Part shown: positions 1-5,284 of the stretch, in pieces
Layout of the letters: every line of letters starts with the position of its first letter
How positions within the stretch are numbered: position 1 is the first letter of the stretch
Assembly: GCA_030650265.1 (NCBI GenBank)
Contig: JAUSEJ010000327.1
Location: 1-5,863 of the forward strand
Origin: Dehalococcoidia bacterium
GTDB lineage: Bacteria > Chloroflexota > Dehalococcoidia > JACPQF01
Direction of reading: 5' to 3'
Length of the DNA: 5,863 bases
The notes under the pieces: model-generated
Databases searched by the model: none
What the model was told of the DNA's origin: nothing
Seen by the model: only the letters and a program-made list of their open reading frames with translations
Made by a program: the position numbers and the translations under genes

Positions 1-294
1 CGCGACTTCGAAGGGGTGCCCACGAGTTACCACTCCACCAAGGGCAGTGGCCAGAACCTTAAGGTCCCCGGGTTGGATGAGAATATCGACAAGTTCCCTC
101 AGACCAGGGACCTGGCCGAGAAGAAGCGGCTGGCGCTGGAGGCTGTCGTGATGGGCAAGAACCTCTACAGTAGGCTATCGGTGGTGGGTGTATATCCAAC
201 AATGGGCGTCAGCTCGAAGGTAGGCAGTGTACCCCGTCGTCCGGTTGCCGAGATCTTTGGTTATACTTACGAAGAAATCACCCACGCTAAGTAG
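1..294 (+). CDS. C-terminal fragment, probable ABC transporter solute-binding protein (SBP_bac_5-like)
   Basis: The frame is open from base 1 (reading RDFEGVPTSY...) to a TAG stop at 292-294, so this is the last 97 residues of a longer gene. The GTG at 16 is an internal codon, not a start. The pattern 'ENIDKFPQTRDLAEKKRLALEA' split as ENIDK then TRDLAEKKRLALEA resembles the 'N..ID.L...AR...D.EKR..L..EA' helix near the C-terminus of family-5 oligopeptide/dipeptide-binding proteins. The later VVGVYPTMGVSSKVGSVPRR resembles the strand-turn where those proteins end ('..P.......SPKVKGW..'). If right, the protein sits outside the membrane and delivers a solute to an ABC importer. No transporter genes are visible, and the downstream promoter suggests it belongs to a separate transcription unit. 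The assignment is from remembered family patterns over a short fragment; it could be another secreted or cytosolic protein. Confidence 0.45.
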   Translation, partial: RDFEGVPTSYHSTKGSGQNLKVPGLDENIDKFPQTRDLAEKKRLALEAVVMGKNLYSRLSVVGVYPTMGVSSKVGSVPRRPVAEIFGYTYEEITHAK

Positions 295-321
295 ATATGC
301 GCGTCAGGCCCGATCGAACCG

Positions 322-350
322 TTGACAAGGCAAGGGGCATGTGCTAAATT
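322..350 (+). promoter_or_regulatory. Sigma70-type promoter for the CoA-metabolism operon
   Basis: A perfect -35 hexamer TTGACA (322-327) is followed by exactly 17 bases and then TAAATT (345-350), which matches 4 of 6 bases of TATAAT. TG at 342-343 one base before the hexamer makes it an extended -10 (TGC-TAAATT). Transcription would begin near base 357 and give a leader of roughly 38 bases before the GTG at 395. The site lies 28 bases after the stop of the preceding gene and is the only convincing promoter found upstream of the gene run. The assignment is by pattern match; the spacing and the perfect -35 make chance less likely. Confidence 0.65.
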
Positions 351-353
351 AGC
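343..353. promoter_or_regulatory. Small dyad overlapping the -10 (possible operator)
   Basis: GCTAA-A-TTAGC is a perfect 5-bp inverted repeat around a single base. It covers the whole -10 hexamer of the promoter at 322-350, a position where a dimeric repressor would block RNA polymerase. It is short, has no second copy nearby, and no regulator gene is in the window, so it may be chance. Confidence 0.25.
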
Positions 354-384
354 GTGGAGCGTTAAATGGGATTTATGCTTTAAT

Positions 385-389
385 GGAGG
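385..389 (+). promoter_or_regulatory. Ribosome binding site that selects the GTG start at 395
   Basis: GGAGG occupies 385-389, five bases before GTG 395. It overlaps the ATG at 383, so it cannot serve that ATG. No Shine-Dalgarno-like sequence precedes 383 (the stretch is AT-rich, gttaaatgggatttatgctt). The start is therefore placed at 395. Confidence 0.75.
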
Positions 390-394
390 ACAAT

Positions 395-1843
395 GTGATC
401 GGTATTGTTTCTTTTGGTGGTTACATCCCGCGGCTCCGGCTCAGCCGCAAGAGCATTGTGCAGCAGATTGGCTGGTTGAACCCCGCCATCGCTGGCGGTG
501 CGCAGGGCGAACGGTCGATGTGCAACTTTGACGAAGACAGCGTGACGATGGCTGTGGCTGCCGCCAGAGATTGTCTGGTCGGCCAGGACAAGCAAAAGGT
601 CGATGGTGTCTACCTCGCCTCGACTACTCTTCCTTTTGCCGATAGGTTGAATGCCGGAATCGTGACCACGGCGCTGAACCTGCGGGACGAGATCATGACG
701 GCTGACTTCACCTCGTCGCAGAGGGCGGGGACAACGGCCCTGATCGCCGGGCTTCAGGCCATCAAGAGTGGGGACAAGAAGAGTATTCTTGTGGCGGCCA
801 CAGACAAGCGGGAGACCAAATCCGGTTCTACTTATGAGATGTGGTTTGGCGATGGAGCGGCTTCGGTGCTTCTTGGCGATGAGAATGTTATCGCCGAGTT
901 CAAGGGTTCCCATTCGGTCACGCTCGACTTTGTGGACCATTATCGGGGGGCGATGAGGCAGTACGACTACAGTTGGGAGGAGCGCTGGATTCGCGATGAG
1001 GGCTATGCCAAGATCGTGCCCCGAGCGATAAAGGGTCTTCTGGCCAAGTTAGAAATGACCATGGCCGATGTCGATAAGCTGATTTTCCCCTGCTTCTTCA
1101 AGCGCGAGCACGCCAGCATTGCCAAGGCGCTAGGGGCAACCCCCGAGAAGGTTGTTGACAACATGCATGAGGTCTGCGGCGAGACCGGAGTGGCCCATCC
1201 TCTCGTCATGCTCGTCTCGACACTTGAGGCAGCAAAGCCGGGAGAGCGAATCGTTGTCGCTGGTTTCGGCCAGGGTTGCGAAGCCCTTTGCTTCCAGGTC
1301 ACCGACAAGATTCAAGACCTCGCTTCTCGCAGAGGCATCCGAGGCGCGCTGGCGAACAAGGAGACCACCGACAACTACATGAAATTCCTCAAGTGGCGGA
1401 ACCTCATCATAACCGAGGGCGGAATTCGGTCCGAAGCGCCTTCGCAGCATGCCCTGACAGTGCTGTTTCGGCAGCGAAAGACGCTACTCGGTCTGGTCGG
1501 CGGCAAGTGTCGCAAGTGTGGCACGGCGCAGTACCCCAAGATGGAAATCTGCGTAAATCCGGAGTGCCGGACCGCCCACAGCCAGGACGAGTACGAGTTC
1601 GCCGACGTACCGGCGGCGATCAAGACCTTTACCGCCGATAACCTGGCAGCGTCTGTGAACCCGCCCAACATGTACGGTATGATTCAGTTCGAGGGTGGAG
1701 GCCGGTTCCAATCCGATTTCACGGACTGCAAGCTTGCAGATGTCAAAGTGGGAATGCCCGTCAAGATGACATTTCGGATTCACGCCGTAGACGAAGATAG
1801 AGGATTCACCGGGTACTTCTGGAAGGCTATACCAATCGTTTAG
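395..1843 (+). CDS. HMG-CoA-synthase-like domain fused to DUF35 (zinc ribbon + OB fold); catalytic residues apparently lost
   Basis: A 482-residue two-part protein. Residues 1-305 have the thiolase fold of the HMG-CoA synthase family: an IGIVSFGGYIPRLRL start as in archaeal synthases, FGDGAASVLLG, and a late AAKPGERIVVAGFGQG. After a linker (305-365) comes a zinc ribbon with C372, C375, C386 and C391 (CX2C-X10-CX4C), then an OB-fold-like tail (396-482). Together these form DUF35, which in known complexes binds CoA and bridges thiolase-fold partners. Aligned by hand to Staphylococcus HMG-CoA synthase, the catalytic Glu79, Cys111 and His233 correspond to T77, Q109 and P232, so normal acetyl transfer and condensation look impossible. 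The thiolase 67 bases downstream is the likely partner. Roles to consider are a CoA-presenting scaffold for that thiolase or an altered C-C bond enzyme. The cytosolic location is inferred from the absence of a signal peptide or membrane segment. GTG is chosen because GGAGG sits five bases before it; ATG 383, four codons earlier, has no ribosome site. Domain assignment is firm, function is not. Confidence 0.88.
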   Translation: MIGIVSFGGYIPRLRLSRKSIVQQIGWLNPAIAGGAQGERSMCNFDEDSVTMAVAAARDCLVGQDKQKVDGVYLASTTLPFADRLNAGIVTTALNLRDEIMTADFTSSQRAGTTALIAGLQAIKSGDKKSILVAATDKRETKSGSTYEMWFGDGAASVLLGDENVIAEFKGSHSVTLDFVDHYRGAMRQYDYSWEERWIRDEGYAKIVPRAIKGLLAKLEMTMADVDKLIFPCFFKREHASIAKALGATPEKVVDNMHEVCGETGVAHPLVMLVSTLEAAKPGERIVVAGFGQGCEALCFQVTDKIQDLASRRGIRGALANKETTDNYMKFLKWRNLIITEGGIRSEAPSQHALTVLFRQRKTLLGLVGGKCRKCGTAQYPKMEICVNPECRTAHSQDEYEFADVPAAIKTFTADNLAASVNPPNMYGMIQFEGGGRFQSDFTDCKLADVKVGMPVKMTFRIHAVDEDRGFTGYFWKAIPIV

Positions 1844-1897
1844 TGACATTGATAGGCGGTTTAATGGTGACCGTTGTTTAACCCTTAGTTAAGAGCA

Positions 1898-1905
1898 AGG
1901 AGAGG
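1898..1905 (+). promoter_or_regulatory. Ribosome binding site of the thiolase gene
   Basis: AGGAGAGG at 1898-1905 lies just before ATG 1911, with AGGAG eight bases from it. This supports the ATG as the true start and independent loading of ribosomes after the 67-base gap. Confidence 0.7.
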
Positions 1906-1910
1906 TAAGG

Positions 1911-3119
1911 ATGGCTTCAGGTATTCGCGACAAAGTAGTGATCCTTGGCATGGGCTGTACCAAGTTCGGCGAACGTTGGGACGCAGGCCCAGAGCAGTTG
2001 ATGGTTGAGGCTTTTGAGGAGGCCATGGCGGACGCTGGCATCGAGCGAAACCAGATAGAGGCTGGCTGGCTCGGTTCCGCCTACGTGAATTATAACCTGG
2101 GCAGGAGCGCCGTGCCGTTGTCGGTGACCTTGCGTCTTCCCGAGATTCCGGTAACCCGCGTCGAGAACTACTGCGCTAGTGGCACGGAGGCCTTTCGCGG
2201 GGCCTGTTATGGCGTGGCTTCGGGCGCCTATGATATCGTTCTGGCCCTTGGCGTCGAGAAATTGAAGGACACCGGGTACGGTGGACTTCCGTCTCTGGGG
2301 TCGATGGACGGGCCCACTAAGTGGATGGCGTCGTCGGCTTCGACCGCTCCCGGAGGCTTTGCCCAATTGGCGAGCGCCTACGCGGCCAAATTTAATATTC
2401 CCATGGAAGATGTCAAGAGGGCGATAGCCCATGTCTCATGGAAGAGCCATGTGAACGGTGAGAAGAATCCAAAGGCCCATCTACGCAAGGCGGTGTCAAT
2501 GGAGCAGATTCTCGCGGCGCCCATCGTCGCCTATCCCCTCGGTCTTTTCGATTGTTGCGGCGTCAGCGATGGGTCTGCCTGCGCTATTGTCACGACTCCC
2601 GAGATCGCCAAGGCTATGGGCAAGAAGGACCTCGTGGCGGTGAAAAGCCTTCAGATCTCGGCCAGTAGCGGCGCCGAGGTGGGCTTCAACAACTGGGATG
2701 GACACCATTTCGTCACGACCGCTAGTTGTAGCACTAAGGCCTACAAAGAGGCTGGTATTACCAAGCCTCGCGAAGAGATCAGCATGATGGAGGTTCACGA
2801 CTGTTTCTCCATCACCGAGTTGGTAACTATGGAAGACCTGTACATGTCGGAACGCGGGCATGCTGTCAAGGACGTCATGGAAGGATTCTATGATGCCGAT
2901 GGCAAAGTTCCCTGCCAGATAGACGGTGGCCTCAAGTGCTTCGGCCATCCCATCGGCGCTTCAGGCTTGCGCATGATGTATGAGATGTACCTGCAGTTGC
3001 AGGGTCGGGCTGGCCCGCGCCAGTTGCCCAACCCTCGCTATGGGCTTACCCATAATCTGGGTGGCCAACCTGCGCAGAACGTCTGCAGCATCGGTATCGT
3101 CGGCCGCTACGGCGAATAA
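1911..3119 (+). CDS. Thiolase, SCP2/archaeal type (acetyl-CoA acyltransferase-like)
   Basis: A 402-residue thiolase of usual family length. It would cleave a 3-oxoacyl-CoA with CoA, or run the reverse condensation, in the cytosol. The nucleophile is C88 in YCASGTEAF. H296-D297-C298-F299 is the HDCF signature of SCP2-type thiolases, whose Cys serves as the second catalytic cysteine, and H346 lies in GHPIGASG. The C-terminal CxG loop of classical degradative thiolases is replaced by THNLGGQP, as expected for the SCP2 class, so all residues needed for catalysis seem present. The start has AGGAG eight bases upstream. It directly follows the HMG-CoA-synthase-like/DUF35 gene. In archaea a thiolase of this class forms a complex with HMG-CoA synthase through DUF35, and in anaerobic toluene degradation BbsB thiolase needs the DUF35 protein BbsA. 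A physical complex with the upstream product is therefore a sound inference. The acyl substrate cannot be read from the sequence. Confidence 0.93.
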   Translation: MASGIRDKVVILGMGCTKFGERWDAGPEQLMVEAFEEAMADAGIERNQIEAGWLGSAYVNYNLGRSAVPLSVTLRLPEIPVTRVENYCASGTEAFRGACYGVASGAYDIVLALGVEKLKDTGYGGLPSLGSMDGPTKWMASSASTAPGGFAQLASAYAAKFNIPMEDVKRAIAHVSWKSHVNGEKNPKAHLRKAVSMEQILAAPIVAYPLGLFDCCGVSDGSACAIVTTPEIAKAMGKKDLVAVKSLQISASSGAEVGFNNWDGHHFVTTASCSTKAYKEAGITKPREEISMMEVHDCFSITELVTMEDLYMSERGHAVKDVMEGFYDADGKVPCQIDGGLKCFGHPIGASGLRMMYEMYLQLQGRAGPRQLPNPRYGLTHNLGGQPAQNVCSIGIVGRYGE

Positions 3120-3157
3120 GCGCATTCAGGCCAATGGCGCTAGTTAAGATGTGATCA

Positions 3158-3191
3158 ACCATGGGGCGGCCATTTGTGGCCGCCCCATGGT
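3158..3191. repeat. Perfect 15-bp inverted repeat (RNA hairpin, TTTG loop)
   Basis: Arms ACCATGGGGCGGCCA (3158-3172) and its exact reverse complement (3177-3191) enclose TTTG. It starts 39 bases after the thiolase stop and ends 55 bases before the next ATG. The stem is GC-rich without mismatch, so a stable RNA hairpin is expected. Neither side is followed by a T-run, so it is not a standard intrinsic terminator. A transcript-stabilising or processing element, a partial (Rho-aided) terminator, or a protein-binding palindrome are all possible. Confidence 0.8.
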
Positions 3192-3224
3192 CGCGAAGTA
3201 CGGCAGCCGCATCTAATTAGCATT

Positions 3225-3245
3225 AGGAGAGGAGAAAGGAGAAAG
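3225..3245 (+). promoter_or_regulatory. Purine-rich multiple Shine-Dalgarno leader of first acyl-CoA dehydrogenase
   Basis: Three GGAG cores follow each other without any C or T between 3225 and 3245; the last, AAAGGAG (3235-3241), is five bases before ATG 3247 and is the likely working site. The GGAGAAAGGA part recurs in front of the second dehydrogenase (5269-5278), so the leader was probably copied together with the gene. Confidence 0.65.
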
Positions 3246-3246
3246 C

Positions 3247-4383
3247 ATGACGCGCTTCCTCACTGAGGAACACCATATCTTGCAGGACGTGCTTCGCCGC
3301 TATATCCGGACCGAGCTTGCTCCCAACTGGAAGACATGGGAGGAGCAGCGGCTGGTGCCAAAGTCAGTGTGGCAGGATTGCGGCCGTCAGGGGTTTCTCT
3401 GTCCCATGGTATCACCGGAGTATGGGGGTGGGGGGACCGACTTCCGTTACTCCTACGTCATCAACTGGGAGATGGCGCGGGCGGGCCTGACCTTCAGGCT
3501 CGGCCTGCACAGCGATATTGTCGTGCCCTACATCGACGCCTTCGGCACGTCTGAGCAGAAGCAAAAATGGTTACCGGGCTGTGTCAGCGGTGATACCATC
3601 GCCGCGATCGCCATGACCGAGCCCGGCACCGGCTCGGACCTCCAGTCAATTTGCACCACGGCTGTTCGAGATGGCGATGATTACATTATCAATGGACAGA
3701 AGATCTTTATTTCCAACGGAATGCATTGTGGTCTGGTGATCGTGGCCTGTCGAACGGGGAAGAACGCGGCAGGACGTAACGCTCTTAGTCTGATCGTGGT
3801 GGAGGACGGCACGCCAGGCTTTGTGAAAACGCGCAAGCTCGACAAGATGGGGCTTCACACCCAAGATACTGCCGAGTTGGTTTTCACCGATTGCCGGGTG
3901 CCGGTGAAGAATCTGCTGGGCGAAGAGAATGCGGCTTTCAAGTACCTGATGGCGAAGCTCCAGGTTGAGCGACTGGTCGCCACGATCGGTGCTATGGGTC
4001 TGGCGGAGCGAATTCTAGAACTGAGTGTCGAATACGCTAAGGCGCGCCAGGCGTTTGGCCAACCGATCGGGTCATTTCAGCACAACCAATTCAAGCTTGC
4101 GGAGATGGCGACCGAAGTTTCACTGGGTAAGTCCTTTCTCGATGATCTAGTGCAGTCCCATCTGGACGGCGAGGACATTGTCACTAAGGTGTCCATGGCC
4201 AAGTGGTGGTGCACGGAAATGGTTAACCGCATCGCCTACCACGGAGTGCAGTTGCATGGCGGGTACGGGTACATGGAAGAGTTCGAGATCTGCCGGCTTT
4301 ACCGTGATGTTCGCATGCAGACTATTGCGGCGGGCACGACGGAGATTCTCAAGCAGACCATAGCCAAACGGCTGGGCCTATAG
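3247..4383 (+). CDS. Acyl-CoA dehydrogenase, LCAD/isovaleryl-CoA-dehydrogenase catalytic type
   Basis: A complete 378-residue flavoprotein that oxidises an acyl-CoA to the 2,3-enoyl-CoA, passing electrons to electron-transfer flavoprotein. The N-terminal helical domain is about residues 1-117. The middle beta domain starts with MTEPGTGSD (123-131, flavin contact) and YIINGQKIFISNG. The C-terminal helical domain contains the FAD-dimer signature around R267-AFGQ and LHGGYGYMEE (336 onward). The usual base in 'YEGT' is absent: that site reads A361-A362-G-T. A Glu is present instead at E241 in VERLVA, the position of the base in LCAD and isovaleryl-CoA dehydrogenase, so the enzyme should be active. 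This placement is often linked to long-chain or branched acyl groups, but substrate cannot be deduced. It lies between the thiolase and the SDR and has a close paralogue at 5285. Confidence 0.95.
   Translation: MTRFLTEEHHILQDVLRRYIRTELAPNWKTWEEQRLVPKSVWQDCGRQGFLCPMVSPEYGGGGTDFRYSYVINWEMARAGLTFRLGLHSDIVVPYIDAFGTSEQKQKWLPGCVSGDTIAAIAMTEPGTGSDLQSICTTAVRDGDDYIINGQKIFISNGMHCGLVIVACRTGKNAAGRNALSLIVVEDGTPGFVKTRKLDKMGLHTQDTAELVFTDCRVPVKNLLGEENAAFKYLMAKLQVERLVATIGAMGLAERILELSVEYAKARQAFGQPIGSFQHNQFKLAEMATEVSLGKSFLDDLVQSHLDGEDIVTKVSMAKWWCTEMVNRIAYHGVQLHGGYGYMEEFEICRLYRDVRMQTIAAGTTEILKQTIAKRLGL
3256..3270 (+). repeat. Palindrome TTCCTC-ACT-GAGGAA inside codons 4-8, copy 1
   Basis: Six-base arms around a three-base loop, starting nine bases after the A of the start codon. 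It encodes FLTEE. The same 15 bases occur at the same place in the paralogue at 5285 although codons around it have diverged. In RNA the TTCCTC arm could also pair with the upstream GAGGAG. It may be chance sequence or an element affecting initiation. Confidence 0.45.
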
Positions 4384-4436
4384 TGCCAAAGCCCGAGGAC
4401 GGGTCCTCATTGAGATAAAGAATTGCAGTTTGGAAT

Positions 4437-4441
4437 GGAGG
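4437..4441 (+). promoter_or_regulatory. Ribosome binding site that selects the SDR start at 4448
   Basis: GGAGG at 4437-4441 is six bases before ATG 4448. The in-frame ATG at 4442 directly abuts the site and the TTG at 4430 lies before it, so neither is properly spaced. The start at 4448 also gives the expected short lead into the nucleotide-binding strand (MGILDGKVAIITG). Confidence 0.75.
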
Positions 4442-4447
4442 ATGAAA

Positions 4448-5260
4448 ATGGGCATACTTGATGGCAAGGTAGCCATTATTACCGGGTCTGGCCGGGGAAT
4501 CGGCCGGGCAGCCGCCGAAATGTTTTCGGAGCATGGGGCCGACGTCGTCATCTGCGAGCTTGATGCGGGACCCGCCTGGGAAACCGCCGCGATAGTGAAA
4601 AAGAACGGCCGTCGGGCGCTCGTCTGCGCCGGCAATCTCACCGACCCGAAGCTGCCGGAGCAGATCATGGCGGCGACAGCCAAGGAGTTCGGTCGCCTGG
4701 ATATCCTCGTCAACAACGCCGGTTATACAGCAGACGGCGTTATCCACCGGATGAGCGACGAGCAGTTTCAGGCGATGCTGGACATTCACCTTATGGTCCC
4801 CTTCCGCATGATTCGTGCTGCTTCTCCTCTGATGCGAGACGTGGCCAAGAAGGAACTCGAGGACGGCATTATAGTCCATCGCAAAATCGTCAACGTTTCG
4901 TCGGTCAATGCCTGGGGGCAGGCCGGCCAGATAAACTACTCGGCGGCGAAGATGGGTATTATTGGCCTCACCAAGGCGGTGGCGAAGGAGTGGGCGTCTT
5001 TCAACATACACTGCAACTGTGTCGCCTTTGGCTTCATCGATACCCGCCTTACCGGAGCGAAGGAGGAGGGTGTCAAAGTTCAGGGATACGCAGTGGGCAT
5101 TCCTCAGGCGCAGATGGAGGCGATGAAGGCGATGGCCCCTGGCGTGGCTCGCTCTGGCACTGCTCGTGAGGCGGCAGCGGGTATCTTCTATCTGGCTTCG
5201 CCCCTATCGGACTATGTAAACGGCGATCTGATCAAGATTGACAACGGCGCTCGCATGTAG
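4448..5260 (+). CDS. Short-chain dehydrogenase/reductase (FabG / 3-hydroxyacyl-CoA dehydrogenase-like)
   Basis: A 270-residue classical SDR, slightly longer than the usual ~250. TGSGRGIG (12-19) is the dinucleotide loop, N89-N90-A91-G92 follows strand 4, and S151, Y164 and K168 (YSAAK) form the catalytic triad. E37 at the end of strand 2 is acidic, which favours NAD over NADP. The helix-4 Asn of the usual catalytic tetrad reads H114 (LDIHLM). A short charged insert (KKELEDG, about 136-142) precedes the catalytic strand. The C-terminus YVNGDLIKIDNGARM is the normal family ending. It lies 64 bases after one acyl-CoA dehydrogenase and 24 before another, so oxidation of a beta-hydroxyacyl-CoA to the ketone used by the thiolase is the natural guess; a different alcohol substrate is possible. 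The start is set by GGAGG at 4437-4441. Confidence 0.93.
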   Translation: MGILDGKVAIITGSGRGIGRAAAEMFSEHGADVVICELDAGPAWETAAIVKKNGRRALVCAGNLTDPKLPEQIMAATAKEFGRLDILVNNAGYTADGVIHRMSDEQFQAMLDIHLMVPFRMIRAASPLMRDVAKKELEDGIIVHRKIVNVSSVNAWGQAGQINYSAAKMGIIGLTKAVAKEWASFNIHCNCVAFGFIDTRLTGAKEEGVKVQGYAVGIPQAQMEAMKAMAPGVARSGTAREAAAGIFYLASPLSDYVNGDLIKIDNGARM

Positions 5261-5267
5261 TGGGCCC

Positions 5268-5278
5268 GGGAGAAAGGA
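5268..5278 (+). promoter_or_regulatory. Ribosome binding site of second acyl-CoA dehydrogenase
   Basis: GGGAGAAAGGA at 5268-5278 precedes ATG 5285 by six bases. It resembles the end of the leader of the first dehydrogenase (GGAGAAAGGA, 3231-3240). With only 24 bases between the SDR stop and this start, co-transcription is very likely. Confidence 0.65.
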
Positions 5279-5284
5279 AACAAG

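Noticed and set aside
16..294. Complete small gene starting at GTG 16
   Set aside because: The frame is open upstream to base 1 and there is no ribosome site before base 16, so it is the tail of a larger gene.
380..940. Long open frame on the minus strand (186 codons) opposite the 5' half of the HMG-CoA-synthase-like gene
   Set aside because: The + strand frame has clear family motifs through the whole stretch. The minus frame gives an Arg/His-rich sequence with no recognisable motif, typical of an antisense shadow in GC-rich DNA.
1849..1880. Possible second promoter (TTGATA) before the thiolase gene
   Set aside because: The only -10-like hexamer near it is about 20 bases away and a poor match; co-transcription from the promoter at 322 is simpler.
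3158..3191. Intrinsic terminator
   Set aside because: The stem is strong, but the bases after it on either strand (TCGCGAAG on +, TGATCACA on -) contain no T-run.
4395..4408. Hairpin GAGGA-CGGG-TCCTC after the first dehydrogenase
   Set aside because: Only five base pairs and no T-run; expected by chance in GC-rich sequence.
4349..5011. 220-codon open frame on the minus strand opposite the SDR gene
   Set aside because: It is antisense to an SDR with complete motifs, spans the dehydrogenase-SDR gap, and shows no domain pattern.
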